Below are positions 33,560 through 42,556 of a stretch of 64,000 bases of DNA, in pieces (the stretch's first letter is position 1; each line of letters opens with the position of its first letter). The translations under genes were made by a program, and so were the position numbers. The notes under the pieces are model-generated. The model did not search any database. It was not told the origin of the DNA and saw only the letters and a program-made list of their open reading frames with translations. The DNA lies in NCBI GenBank assembly GCA_021325655.1, contig JAJPGT010000023.1, forward strand, positions 1 to 64,000, in the 5' to 3' direction. The stretch comes from Pseudomonadota bacterium (lineage in GTDB: Bacteria; Chloroflexota; UBA6077; JAJPGT01).

Positions 33560-34920
33560 GGCAGTGCCAGCTCGCCGGCCAGGTGGTCGACGAACTGGCG
33601 CGCGGTACGGGCCGAGCGGCCGCCATGGCGGGCGGCCCAGCGCAGCGCCCGCTGCTGCAGCTCCTCCTCGGGCAGCTCCAGCCCGCGCCGGCTCGCCAGC
33701 GCCTGAACGATCGCCAGGTAGCGGGGCTGGTCGGGTGCCAGAAACCGCACCCGCAGCCCGAAACGATCGGAGAGCGACAGCTTCTCCTCGACCGTATCGC
33801 CAAGATGGATGTCGTCCGCGGCGGAGTCGCGATCGGCGAAGCGCTGGCGCACGAGGTGGCGCCGGTTGGAGGTGGCGTACAGCACCACATTCTCCGGCCG
33901 GGCTTCCAGGCTGCCTTCCAGGATCGCCTTCAGCGCCTTGTACTCCGTCTCGTGCTCTTCGAACGAGAGGTCGTCAACGAACACCAGGAAGCGCTCCCGC
34001 CGGCCGCGTAGCAGGCTGGCCAGGCGGGGGAAGTCACCCAGTGCCTCCTTGGGCACTTCCACCAGCCGCAGGCCGCGCGGAGCGAAGGCGGTGAGCAGCG
34101 CCTTGACCGTGGAGGACTTGCCGGTGCCGCGGTCGCCATACAGCAGCACGTTGTTGGCCGGCAGGCCGGCCACAAACCGCTCGGTATTGCGCACCACCGG
34201 CTCCCGCTCCGCCTCGTACCCCACCAGGTCCTCCAGCCGCACCGGGTCCGGGTGCGCCACGCCCTCCAGCACGCTCTCCCCGCCGCGGTGGACCCAGCGG
34301 AAGGCGAGGAAGCGGGCGAAGATGCCGGAGCCCGCGGCGGCGTAGTGCTCGGCGAGTACCTCCGCCAGCGCGCCCCAGTCCGTGCTCTCCCGCAGCCGCG
34401 TGACCACCTCCGGAGGGTCGGCCCACCCCAGCGGGCGCAGCTCGTCCCAGGAGGGAAACGGCCGCGGCTCCCCGCAGAGGCGCGCCGCCCGCTCCGCCAG
34501 CTCGGTCGGCGCCAGCGCAAAGAGCGTTTGCAACGCCCGCAGCTCCCGCCGCGCCTGCTCCAGCAGCGCTGCGCCCATCGCGGCCAGCGGCGCCGCCTGC
34601 GCTTTGCGACTGAACGGGTTGTCGTCGTGGAGCAGCCGGCGCAGCAGGTGCGCCTGCCAGGCGTCGCCCGGTAGCCCGGCCGGGTCCAGCTCGCGCTCCT
34701 CGGCCAGCAGCACAAACAGGTGGTTGTAGGCACGCCGCACCTCCGCCGGCTCAGGGCAGGCCGCGGCCAGCAGCCCGAGCAGCGCGCGCATCGCGCTCCC
34801 CACCGGGTCGTCCAGCACGCCCTGATACAGCGCCAGTCCGGCCGCGGCCTGGCAGGCTGCCTCGCTGGCAGCATCCTGTTGGGCCAACATGGCCGACACG
34901 ACACAGGCGTCCTGGGGCAT
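33556..34920 (-). CDS. DUF815-family AAA-type ATPase
   Basis: A 454-residue protein. The N-terminal half is helical and poorly conserved; the C-terminal ATPase has Walker A YGDRGTGKSST (about residue 262), Walker B FLVFVDDLSFEEHETEY, and the DUF815 hallmark LYATSNRRHLVRQRF followed by EEKLSLSDRFGLRVRF (sensor and second arginine region). Partners and substrate are not established for this family. Coupled by GTGA overlap to an EamA transporter. Confidence 0.88.
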   Translation of the reverse strand: MPQDACVVSAMLAQQDAASEAACQAAAGLALYQGVLDDPVGSAMRALLGLLAAACPEPAEVRRAYNHLFVLLAEERELDPAGLPGDAWQAHLLRRLLHDDNPFSRKAQAAPLAAMGAALLEQARRELRALQTLFALAPTELAERAARLCGEPRPFPSWDELRPLGWADPPEVVTRLRESTDWGALAEVLAEHYAAAGSGIFARFLAFRWVHRGGESVLEGVAHPDPVRLEDLVGYEAEREPVVRNTERFVAGLPANNVLLYGDRGTGKSSTVKALLTAFAPRGLRLVEVPKEALGDFPRLASLLRGRRERFLVFVDDLSFEEHETEYKALKAILEGSLEARPENVVLYATSNRRHLVRQRFADRDSAADDIHLGDTVEEKLSLSDRFGLRVRFLAPDQPRYLAIVQALASRRGLELPEEELQQRALRWAARHGGRSARTARQFVDHLAGELALP

Positions 34921-34993
34921 GGGGCTTCAGTCCGCGACGAGCATGGGGTGACGACGAGGCAGTATACCAGCGCGCCGGCCGTGGCCAGGGCGG

Positions 34994-35329
34994 CTACTGG
35001 GCAATCACGCTGCCCTGCATGCTCGGATGGATCGCGCAGTGGTAGGTGAAGCGGCCGGGCCGCTCGAAGACACGGCGGAAGGTGGCCCCGCTCATCAGGC
35101 TGCCCGAATCCCAATCTCCGCTGTCGCCGGTGACGGTGTGGGACTGGTCGTCGGCCTGCACCCAGACGACACTCTTGCCCACCGGCACGGTTACGCTCGC
35201 TGGGGAGAAGGTCGAGCCCTGGATCGTCACCACTAGCGCGTCGGGCGGGATGTTCACTCGGGCTGGTGGTGGCGCGCTACAGCCGGCGACGAGCAGGGTC
35301 CCGCCGAGTACCAGGCTCCATCTCCGCAC
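34994..35329 (-). CDS. Cupredoxin (plastocyanin-like) lipoprotein
   Basis: A 111-residue exported blue-copper-type protein. The signal peptide ends with lipobox LLVAGC (Cys17). The type 1 copper ligands are visible: His in DDQSHTVTG and Cys-His-Met in YHCAIHPSMQG. Such small cupredoxins carry electrons outside the membrane or bind copper. Monocistronic; GTG 35329 follows GGAGG. No oxidase partner is adjacent. Confidence 0.9.
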   Translation of the reverse strand: MRRWSLVLGGTLLVAGCSAPPPARVNIPPDALVVTIQGSTFSPASVTVPVGKSVVWVQADDQSHTVTGDSGDWDSGSLMSGATFRRVFERPGRFTYHCAIHPSMQGSVIAQ

Positions 35330-35721
35330 GCGCTCCTCCCTCCCTGCCTGTCATTCGGCCCGGCGCCTGGCGTGATAATAGTACCCGGGGCACCGTGGCG
35401 GGCCAGGGCGTTTCGCATGCAGGAGGATCGGCGAAGACGAAAGAGAAGCGGCCTCAACAGCAGGGCGGAAGCCGACATGATCCGTGAGATGCGAACAGAC
35501 CATCGAGAAGGGGATTAAAAGCGAGACAGGCGGGGGGTGGCTGGCTGGCTCGACTCGGTCCCCGAATCGCACCCCCGCCCGTCACACTCGTAGCATACGT
35601 GCTGCCCCAACGCATCTGCCTGAAGATTGGCGATAATGTCTCTGAAAGCTGGGTTAAACCCGCGTCGGGGGTTGCGGCCCGGCCGGATGCAACCGGGCTA
35701 TACTGCGGGCTCGGAGGACTG
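35330..35721. other. 392-bp intergenic region upstream of two-component operon
   Basis: No gene is convincing here. It holds two dyads, GGGTT-A-AACCC (35651-35661) and GGTTGC/GCAACC (35670-35694), just ahead of the -10 TATACT of the response regulator; both could be binding sites for autoregulation. The part near 35370 may contain the promoter for the divergent cupredoxin gene (ACTATTATCA on the minus strand). Confidence 0.4.
35699..35704 (+). promoter_or_regulatory. -10 element of two-component operon, short leader
   Basis: TATACT at 35699-35704 predicts a start near 35711, about 11 bases before GTG 35722; GGAGG (35713-35717) would be at the extreme 5' end of the mRNA. No good -35 is seen at 17 bp, so an activator may be needed. 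Confidence 0.45.
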
Positions 35722-36444
35722 GTGACCGCGCGCATTCTCCTCGTTGAGGACGACGCTCTTCTTTCCGAGTCTCTGGCGTTCATTCTGCGCCAGGAAGGCT
35801 ACCAGGTGGATGTGTCTGCCAGCGGGGGCGATGCGCTAGATCGGGCGACACGCGAGGAGCCGGATGTGGTCCTGCTGGACGTGGCGCTGCCCGACCTGAG
35901 CGGGGTGGAGGTGTGTCGCCGCCTGCGGGCTTTCTCCCAGGCGCCGGTGATCTTTCTGACGGCGCGACGCCAGGAGGCCGACAAGATCGTCGGCTTGGAC
36001 GCGGGTGGGGACGACTACCTGACCAAGCCGGTGCAGACCGGCGAGCTCCTGGCCCGCATCCGGGCCCAGTTGCGCCGGGCTCGGATGAGCGCGGCGCGGC
36101 AAAGCCACGCGGTAGATGGCGATCTCGACCTGGGCGAGCTCTCCCTGAACCTGCCGGCGCGCCGGGTGACCGTCCGGGGCCAGGTGGTGGAGCTGTCTGC
36201 CCGCGAGTTCGACCTGCTCCGGATCCTTGCGATCAACGCTGGGCGGGTGGTCACCCGCCGAACCCTGTTCGACAGCGTCTGGGGGCCCGACTTCTTCGGC
36301 GACGAGCGCGCGCTAGACGTCTACATCCGCTTTCTGCGCCGGAAGATTGAGGCCGATCCGGATCGTCCGACTATCATCCATACTGTTCGCGGGGTGGGCT
36401 ACCGCCTCGAGCCAACGAAGCATGCTGAAAACCCTCCGCGCTAA
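35722..36444 (+). CDS. OmpR/PhoB-family response regulator
   Basis: A 240-residue two-domain regulator from GTG 35722. The receiver has the acidic pair EDD (9-11), Asp53 as phospho-acceptor (VVLLDVALPD) and Lys in DYLTKPVQ. The winged-helix output domain contains VVELSAREFDLLRILAINAG and the recognition region DERALDVYIRFLRRKIE, ending HTVRGVGYRLE. The kinase gene starts 23 bases before its stop, so the pair is cotranslated. Signal unknown. Confidence 0.93.
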   Translation: MTARILLVEDDALLSESLAFILRQEGYQVDVSASGGDALDRATREEPDVVLLDVALPDLSGVEVCRRLRAFSQAPVIFLTARRQEADKIVGLDAGGDDYLTKPVQTGELLARIRAQLRRARMSAARQSHAVDGDLDLGELSLNLPARRVTVRGQVVELSAREFDLLRILAINAGRVVTRRTLFDSVWGPDFFGDERALDVYIRFLRRKIEADPDRPTIIHTVRGVGYRLEPTKHAENPPR

Positions 36445-37900
36445 GCTGGTCTTCGCCTACACCGGGCTGTGCATCCTGGCCGTCATCTCGCTTGCCCTGT
36501 ACGTGGACAATCGACTGCAGGCGCTGCTGCTCGAACGGTTGTCGGCCGACCTCGAGTCCCAGGCAGGGCTGGTGGCCGAGGCGGTGGGCACCGACCTGGC
36601 CAACGGCGATACCGCGCGCATCAGCCGCTATCTCAAGCGCGTCAGTAAATACGTCAACGCCCGCATTCTGATCGTCGGGGCCACGCCGGGCGTCGTTGCC
36701 GCCAGCGGCGAGGGGACGGTGCCGAGCTGGGATGAGGCGCGCCAGCGCGAAGGGGTCCAGGCCGCGCTCGGCAACCACGAGGCGGAGGAGACGAACCCCT
36801 CGCAGCCGCGCGGCGGGGAGCTGGTCTACGTTGCGATTCCGGTGACGCACGACGGCAAGGTCGTCGGCGCAGTCCGCGTCTCCTATTACCTGCGTGACGT
36901 CGAGAGTACCTTCCGCCGGGTGCAGTATGCGATCGGGGCCGGGGCGCTCGTCACCGCGCTCGCCGCCGCGGCGCTGGGGCTTCTGCTCGCGTCGCGTATC
37001 TCGGGGCCGCTGCGGGAGCTGAGCCGCGCCGCCCATGCGCTGGCCGAGGGCGATCTCAGCCAGCGGGTCACCAAGCGCTCCGACGACGAGGTGGGCGAGC
37101 TGGTGGACTCGTTCAATCGCATGGCCGCCCGCCTACGCGAGCACGACACGGCCCGTAACGAGTTCGCCAGCGACGTCTCGCACGAGCTGCACTCGCTCGC
37201 CTCGGCGATGCAAACGGCGGCCGAGGCGCTGGAGCGCGGGGCCCGGCGCGATCCGGCGCTGTTCGACCGGCTGTTGTCTGGCCTGATCCAGCACACCCGG
37301 CGGCTCGGCCGGCTCGCCGACGACCTGCTCGAACTGGCGCGCCTGGAGGGCAGCCGGATGCAGCTCGTGTTCGAGGCGACCGACCTGGCCGAGATCGCCC
37401 ACCAGAGCGTGGCCGAGTTCATCGCCGAGGCGGAACGCAGCCGAATCCGCCTGATCGTCGATGCCCCCGAGCCACTGCCTACCGAAGCCGATCCCGTCCG
37501 CCTGGCACAGGCACTGGGGAACCTGGTGGAAAATGCGCTGAAATACTCCCCTGGCGGAACCGCGATCACCGTCCGCGCCCGGCGCGAGCCGCCGGCGGGC
37601 TTCGCGCTGGAGGTGATCGATCAGGGCGTCGGCATCCCGCCCGAGGTGCTCCCCCGCGTCTTCGAGCGCTACTACCGGGTGGAGGGGCGCGCCTCCGGTG
37701 GTCCCGGGGGAATGGGCCTGGGGCTCAGCATCGTCGCCGGCATCGCCCGAGCGCATGGCGGCACGGTGGAGGCGCGACCGCGCCCGGAGGGCGGAACCGT
37801 CTTCACCATCCATCTGCCCGAGCGGCCCGTCGAGCTGGTAGGGGAGGACGGCGCGCTCGAGTCCAGCGCTGGGGCGCTGGTCCGCCACCCGGCGAGCTGA
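36422..37900 (+). CDS. Membrane sensor histidine kinase
   Basis: A 492-residue kinase from ATG 36422. Two helices (VFAYTGLCILAVISLALYV and about residues 168-190) flank an extracytoplasmic sensor of some 130 residues. Then comes HAMP (SRISGPLRELSRAAHALAEG), the phospho-acceptor His254 in SHELHSLASAMQ, and the ATPase with N box NLVENALKYSPGG, G1 VIDQGVGIP and G2 GGMGLGLSIVAGI. The usual proline just after the histidine (SHELRTPL) is absent. Overlaps its regulator gene by 23 bp. Stimulus unknown. Confidence 0.92.
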   Translation: MLKTLRAKLVFAYTGLCILAVISLALYVDNRLQALLLERLSADLESQAGLVAEAVGTDLANGDTARISRYLKRVSKYVNARILIVGATPGVVAASGEGTVPSWDEARQREGVQAALGNHEAEETNPSQPRGGELVYVAIPVTHDGKVVGAVRVSYYLRDVESTFRRVQYAIGAGALVTALAAAALGLLLASRISGPLRELSRAAHALAEGDLSQRVTKRSDDEVGELVDSFNRMAARLREHDTARNEFASDVSHELHSLASAMQTAAEALERGARRDPALFDRLLSGLIQHTRRLGRLADDLLELARLEGSRMQLVFEATDLAEIAHQSVAEFIAEAERSRIRLIVDAPEPLPTEADPVRLAQALGNLVENALKYSPGGTAITVRARREPPAGFALEVIDQGVGIPPEVLPRVFERYYRVEGRASGGPGGMGLGLSIVAGIARAHGGTVEARPRPEGGTVFTIHLPERPVELVGEDGALESSAGALVRHPAS

Positions 37901-38005
37901 CAGCTCCGGTGGAACGTTCCTGGCCAGCGGCCAGCGCCTCCGCCATCTGAGCGGCGCGCTCCCCGAGCACGCGCCATGTCAGAGAAGCGGCGCGCGCCGC
38001 CCCAA

Positions 38006-38034
38006 TTGACAGCCGGGAGGGCTGGCGGTAGAGT
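38006..38034 (+). promoter_or_regulatory. Promoter of GntR-headed catabolic operon
   Basis: TTGACA (38006-38011), 17 bp, TAGAGT (38029-38034). Transcription should begin near 38041. Confidence 0.65.
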
Positions 38035-38040
38035 AGACGT

Positions 38041-38055
38041 TGTGGTCCGACCACA
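38041..38055 (+). promoter_or_regulatory. FadR/GntR-type operator at transcription start
   Basis: TGTGGTCCGACCACA is a perfect 7-1-7 palindrome containing TGGTnnnACCA, the consensus half-site arrangement of FadR-class GntR regulators. It covers the predicted start of transcription, 8 bases before the regulator's ATG, so repression by its own product is expected. Confidence 0.7.
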
Positions 38056-38062
38056 TGATGAC

Positions 38063-38818
38063 ATGGACACTCTCCGTCTCTCGCCGATCCGCAAGCCCCC
38101 CTCCGTCCCCGAAGTCGTCGTGGCTGAGATCCAGCGCCTCGTCGCCGCCGGGGGCCTTCGTCTGGGCGACCGCCTGCCCCCCGAGCGTGAGCTGGCGGAG
38201 CTCCTCGGTGTCGGCCGCTCCTCGATCCGGGAGGCGATTCACGCCCTGGAGATGATGGGCCTCGTCGAGGTGCGCCATGGCACCGGCGCCTTCCTCGCGG
38301 GCGAGCCCGGGCGCTGGCTGCTGGAACCGCTCAAGTGGGCCAGCGACTCCCAGATGCGGCTGTTTCGGGACCTCATCGAGGCCCGCCTCTCCGTCGAGGT
38401 CACCCTTGCACAGCTTGCCGCGGAGCGAGCAACGGAGGAGGACCTTGCTGCGCTGCGCGAGGCGTCGCAGCGGCGCGCCGCTGCGACCGCTGGCCAGTAC
38501 CTCGAGACCGGCTTTGCCTTTCACCAGGCCGTGGCCCAGGCGGCCCACAACCAGGTCCTCGCCTTCATGCTCAGCGCGGCCAAGCACCTCTACTTCGACG
38601 TCCTGGCCGGGCTCGAGCAAGCGCGAGAGCCGCTGACTGCGTTCCGCATGAGCCAGCAGGCTGGCCATGGGCGCATCCTCGCGGCGATCGAGCGCCACGA
38701 CGTTCGGGCCGCGGGCGAGGCGATGCGGGAGCACCTCGCCGAAATCCTGGCGTACTACCCGCGCCTCGCCTCGGGCGACACCCAGAAAGGAGGCGCCACC
38801 ACCGCAAGCGAACCGTGA
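38063..38818 (+). CDS. GntR-family (FadR/FCD class) transcriptional regulator
   Basis: A 251-residue regulator from ATG 38063, right after its likely operator. The winged helix is at residues ~12-80 (LRLGDRLPPERELAELLGVG, then SSIREAIHALEMMGLVEV). The C-terminal all-helical FCD domain has metal- or ligand-binding candidates: Asp in LFRDLIEARLSVEV, His in FAFHQAVAQAAHN, and His in QAGHGRILAAIERHD and REHLAEIL. FCD ligands are small organic acids. First gene of the run leading to transporter and amidase genes; probably senses a pathway intermediate. Confidence 0.92.
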   Translation: MDTLRLSPIRKPPSVPEVVVAEIQRLVAAGGLRLGDRLPPERELAELLGVGRSSIREAIHALEMMGLVEVRHGTGAFLAGEPGRWLLEPLKWASDSQMRLFRDLIEARLSVEVTLAQLAAERATEEDLAALREASQRRAAATAGQYLETGFAFHQAVAQAAHNQVLAFMLSAAKHLYFDVLAGLEQAREPLTAFRMSQQAGHGRILAAIERHDVRAAGEAMREHLAEILAYYPRLASGDTQKGGATTASEP

Positions 38819-38900
38819 CCGGGCCAGCGAACTGTGCGATGGCGGCCGTCCAGGAAGGGCGTCCGCCCGGTAGCGTTGCTCACCAGTGGGGGATCGAAGA

Positions 38901-39956
38901 ATGGAGCACTCCGCTCACGAGATCGGACGCCGGGCACTGTTGCGCGGATTCGCGCTGACGGGCGCGGCGGTGGCCTTGGCTGCCTGCAACACCGCGCCAG
39001 CGACAGGCGGCCAGCAGGGGAGCCAGTCGGCGCAAAGCTCCGGGGGCGCACAGCAATCCCAGGCGGCGCCGACCAACGATTTCGCCAAGACCGAGGGGAT
39101 GAAGGTCGGGGCAGTGCTGGAGACGCTCTCCCACCCGCTTATCAAGGTGTGGGGGGACTACCTCGCCAGCGAGGGCAAGGGCTTCGGCATGGACGTCTCC
39201 GTTCAGGACGGCGAGCGCAACGTCCAGAAGCAGACCAGCCAGATGGAGGCGTTCATCACCCAGAAGGTGAACTTCATTGTTCTCCAGGCCACCGACGCCG
39301 CCGGCCTCTCGCCCGTTGTCAAGAAGGCAGAGGAGGCCGGCATCCCGGTCATCACCCTGAACCAGAACGTGGCCCAGGCCCACACGGGCTTTGTCGGCAT
39401 GGGGCACTACGGGATGGGCGTCCAGGTGGCCGAGGGCATTGCCAAGCAGCTCGGCGGCAAGGGCAACATCGTCCTGCTGGAAGGTGTCGAGGGCACCGGG
39501 GCGAACATCGAGCGCGTCGCCGGATTCAAGGACACGCTCAAGAAGTACCCGGACCTCAAGATCGTGGCCGACCAGAGCGCCGCGTTCGACCGTAAGAAGG
39601 GCCATGACGTCTTCGAGACGATCCTGAAGGGCCAGCCGAAGATCGACGCGGTCTTCGGGGTGAACGACGAGATGGCGCTCGGGGCGGCGCAGGCGGCGAT
39701 CGAGGCCGGCCGGCGCCAGGAGATGAAGTTCTGGGGCGCCGACGGCGAGCTGGATATGCTCAAGGGGATCAAGGATGGCACCGTGGACGGCGTCTCCGCG
39801 ATCGACGTGCTGCTCATCCCGCGCACGGTGATGTACCTGGGCGCCTGGCTGATGACCGCCAGGATCAAGGGCAACCAGTTCGCGGGCAAGATCGAGATCC
39901 CGCCATACGCGGTGACCGCGGCGAACATCGACAAGGTTCCCTTCCCACCCGCCTAG
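38901..39956 (+). CDS. Substrate-binding lipoprotein of second CUT2-type ABC transporter
   Basis: A 351-residue RbsB-like protein. The signal peptide has an Arg pair followed by RGFALTGAAVALAAC, with Cys23 as the lipobox cysteine; a Gln/Ser-rich linker follows. The two-lobed domain starts at MKVGAVLETLSHPLIKVWGD and includes QMEAFITQKVNFIVLQATDA and VFGVNDEMALGAAQAAIEAG. Though the family name is sugar, the neighbours (amidases, hydantoinase) make a cyclic ureide, imide or nucleoside-like ligand equally plausible. It lies 82 bp after the regulator; a hairpin follows. Confidence 0.9.
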   Translation: MEHSAHEIGRRALLRGFALTGAAVALAACNTAPATGGQQGSQSAQSSGGAQQSQAAPTNDFAKTEGMKVGAVLETLSHPLIKVWGDYLASEGKGFGMDVSVQDGERNVQKQTSQMEAFITQKVNFIVLQATDAAGLSPVVKKAEEAGIPVITLNQNVAQAHTGFVGMGHYGMGVQVAEGIAKQLGGKGNIVLLEGVEGTGANIERVAGFKDTLKKYPDLKIVADQSAAFDRKKGHDVFETILKGQPKIDAVFGVNDEMALGAAQAAIEAGRRQEMKFWGADGELDMLKGIKDGTVDGVSAIDVLLIPRTVMYLGAWLMTARIKGNQFAGKIEIPPYAVTAANIDKVPFPPA

Positions 39957-39972
39957 CGGTGGCTTGGGTCTT

Positions 39973-40005
39973 CCTTCCGGCTGGGACGGCGTCCCAGCCG
40001 GAAGG
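39973..40005 (+). terminator. Intra-operon hairpin after binding-protein gene
   Basis: A 15-bp perfect stem (CCTTCCGGCTGGGAC and its complement) with a 3-nt loop sits in the 66-bp gap between binding protein and permease. No T-tract follows, so partial termination or protection of the upstream mRNA is likely, raising binding-protein yield over the membrane parts. Confidence 0.6.
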
Positions 40006-40022
40006 GGGCGGGGAGATAGGTT

Positions 40023-41060
40023 GTGCTTCGCGTCCTGCGCAGCTACGGACTGCTGGTCGCGCTCCTTGTCCTGGGGCTGGTCTTCGCCCTGGCCGCGCCG
40101 GGCTTCGCCACCTTCGGCAACGTCGCCGACATGCTGCGCGATCTCTCGATCGTTGGGTTCATGGCGATCGGCGAAACGCTGGTCATCATCGGCGGCGGCA
40201 TCGATCTTTCAATCGGCTCGATCCTGGTGCTGGCGGGCATCCTCTCGGATGACCTCCTGCGCGGCATGGGCTGGAATCCCTTCCTGGCCGTTCCGCTGGT
40301 GCTGGCAATCTGCACCCTGGTCGGGCTGGCCAACGGGATCATCGTCACCTGGTTTCGTATCCCCGCGTTCATTGTCACCCTGGCGGGGCTGTACGCGATT
40401 CGCGGCATCGCCCTGTCGCTCTATCGGCACGACGTGACCAGCGTCACGAACGCGCTCATCAGCGATCCAACCTTCCTGGTGCTCGGCCAGGGCGATCTCT
40501 TCGGGATCCCGGTCAGCCTGCTCCTGTTCCTGGTCGTCTTCGCCGCCGCGCTAGCGCTGCTGCAGCGGACGCGCTTCGGGCTGCACCTGTACGCCGTGGG
40601 TGGCAACGACCTGGCCGCCCGGCTCTCGGGGATCGACGTCGACCGCGTCCGCGTCGTCACCTACACCCTCTCGGGCTTCTGTGCCGGGCTGAGCGGTGTG
40701 GTGCTCGCTTCCCGATTACAGACCGGCGCGCCCGAAGCCGGGCTGGGCGCGGAGTTCGATGTGATCGGTGCGGTGGTGATCGGCGGCGCCAGCCTGCTCG
40801 GCGGCTCCGGCACGCTCGGCGGCACGCTCGTCGGTACGGCCTTCATCATCGTGCTTGCCAAGGGCCAGTCGCTGCTCGGGGTTCCGGCCAACTACCAGTC
40901 CTTTGCCCGTGGAGCGGTCATCCTGCTCGCGGTGGTGCTGGATGGCCTGGCCCAGCGCCGCCGGCTGCGAACTCGGGTGATCACGCGCGCCGCCAGCCTG
41001 CGCGAGGCCGGCCAGCCGACGGCCGCCGCGCCGCTGGGCCAGGCCAGGGGATGGCGGTGA
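40023..41060 (+). CDS. CUT2-type ABC transporter permease, first of two
   Basis: A 345-residue RbsC-like permease from GTG 40023, with the family stretches IGETLVIIGGGIDLSIGSIL and YAVGGNDLAARLSGIDVDRV. About nine helices precede a basic C-terminal tail of some 35 residues (RRRLRTRVITRAASLREAGQ...), longer than usual. The ATPase gene starts 10 bases before its stop. A second, clearly different permease follows the ATPase, so the channel may be a heterodimer. Confidence 0.9.
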   Translation: MLRVLRSYGLLVALLVLGLVFALAAPGFATFGNVADMLRDLSIVGFMAIGETLVIIGGGIDLSIGSILVLAGILSDDLLRGMGWNPFLAVPLVLAICTLVGLANGIIVTWFRIPAFIVTLAGLYAIRGIALSLYRHDVTSVTNALISDPTFLVLGQGDLFGIPVSLLLFLVVFAAALALLQRTRFGLHLYAVGGNDLAARLSGIDVDRVRVVTYTLSGFCAGLSGVVLASRLQTGAPEAGLGAEFDVIGAVVIGGASLLGGSGTLGGTLVGTAFIIVLAKGQSLLGVPANYQSFARGAVILLAVVLDGLAQRRRLRTRVITRAASLREAGQPTAAAPLGQARGWR

Positions 41061-42556
41061 GCGCCTCGCTGCTCGAGGTTGTCGGTCTCACGAAGGCGTT
41101 CCCGGGCGTGCAGGCCTTGGAAGACGTCTCGTTCACGATCAACCCGGGCGAGGTCCACGCGCTGGTCGGGGAGAACGGCGCTGGCAAGAGCACGCTCATC
41201 AAGATCCTGGCCGGGGTCTACCAGGCGGATGCTGGCGAGGTCCGCCTGGGCGGCAGCCCGGTCGCCATTCGCTCGGTCCACGAGGCGCAGCAGCTCGGCA
41301 TCGCGGTCATCTACCAGGAGCCCGCGCTCGTCCCGGCGCTCACCGTAGCGGAGAATATCTTGCTGGGCCGCGAGCCCGGCGCCGGCCTGCCCGGCCTGGT
41401 GGACCGCCAAGCGTTGCTCGCCGAAGCGCAGCGGCTGCTCGATCGTCTCGACAGCCCGCTCGATCCCCGGGCGCGTGTCGGCGAGCTTGGCATCTCCTGG
41501 CAGCAGGTGGTGGAGATCGCCAAGGCGCTTTCGCTCGACGCTCGGCTCATCATCATGGATGAGCCGACCGCGGCGCTCACCCTCCAGGAGACCCAGCAAC
41601 TGTTCCAGATTGTCCGGGAGCTGAGGGCGCAGGGACGCTCCGTGCTGTTCATCTCCCATGCCCTGGAGGAGGTGTTCGAGATCGCCGATCGGGTAACCGT
41701 GCTGCGCGATGGGCGGCTGGTGACCACCCGCAACGCGCGGGAGCTGACCCGCGCCGATCTGGTGCGCTTCATGATCGGCCGCGCAGTCGACGAGTCGGCC
41801 AGCCGGGCCCGACCGGTGGCGGGCCGCGAAGTGCTGCGGGTGCAGGGGCTCCGCCGCCAGGGGGTGCTGGACAACGTGAGCTTCACCCTCCACGAGGGCG
41901 AGATCCTTGGGATCGCCGGGCTGGTAGGTTCGGGCCGCACGGAGCTCGCTCGGGCCCTGTTCGGGGCCGACCCGATCGACGGCGGCGAGATCTGGCTGGC
42001 GGGCAAGCGCTTCGCGCCCCGTTCTCCCAAGGACGCCCTGCGGGCCGGGCTAGGGTTGGTGCCCGAAGATCGCAAGCGCGAGGGGCTGGTGGAGGCGTTT
42101 AGCACCGCCGCGAACATCTCCCTGGCCAACTTCGGCTTCATCAGCCGGCTGCTCGGCTGGATCGACCAGACCCGCGAGCGGCTGCTCGCAACCCGCCTGA
42201 TCGATCGGCTCGCGGTGCAGCCGTCCTCTCCCACCTGGCGGGTTCGCAACCTGAGCGGCGGCAACCAGCAGAAAGTGGTCCTCGCCAGGTGGCTTGCCCG
42301 GAACGTCAAGGTGCTGCTGGTGGACGAGCCGACCCGCGGGGTGGATGTTGGGGCGAAGGACGAGATCTACCGGCTGATGGATGAGCTGGCCCGCTCCGGG
42401 ATGGCGATCATGATGATCTCATCGTACCTGCCAGAGATCTTGCAGATGAGCGACCGCATCCTGGTCATGCGCGAGGGGCGGATCGTGCTCGAGCTGTCGC
42501 GCCAGCAGGCTTCGGAGGAGCGCCTGATGGAAGCCGCGACCGGAGGCGTTGGATGA
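41051..42556 (+). CDS. CUT2-type ABC transporter ATPase (two NBDs)
   Basis: A 501-residue RbsA-like protein. The first domain has [32 protein letters not shown] and [12 protein letters not shown]; the second has the degenerate [28 protein letters not shown] and VLLVDEPTRGVDVG. ATG 41051 overlaps the first permease gene by 10 bases, and its TGA overlaps the ATG of the second permease (ATGA). It powers import of the operon's substrate. Confidence 0.93.
   Translation: MAVSASLLEVVGLTKAFPGVQALEDVSFTINPGEVHALVGENGAGKSTLIKILAGVYQADAGEVRLGGSPVAIRSVHEAQQLGIAVIYQEPALVPALTVAENILLGREPGAGLPGLVDRQALLAEAQRLLDRLDSPLDPRARVGELGISWQQVVEIAKALSLDARLIIMDEPTAALTLQETQQLFQIVRELRAQGRSVLFISHALEEVFEIADRVTVLRDGRLVTTRNARELTRADLVRFMIGRAVDESASRARPVAGREVLRVQGLRRQGVLDNVSFTLHEGEILGIAGLVGSGRTELARALFGADPIDGGEIWLAGKRFAPRSPKDALRAGLGLVPEDRKREGLVEAFSTAANISLANFGFISRLLGWIDQTRERLLATRLIDRLAVQPSSPTWRVRNLSGGNQQKVVLARWLARNVKVLLVDEPTRGVDVGAKDEIYRLMDELARSGMAIMMISSYLPEILQMSDRILVMREGRIVLELSRQQASEERLMEAATGGVG

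Noticed and set aside
35266-35487. 73-codon plus-strand frame upstream of the two-component system
   Set aside because: Overlaps the cupredoxin gene antisense and is rich in Arg and Ser without features of a real protein.
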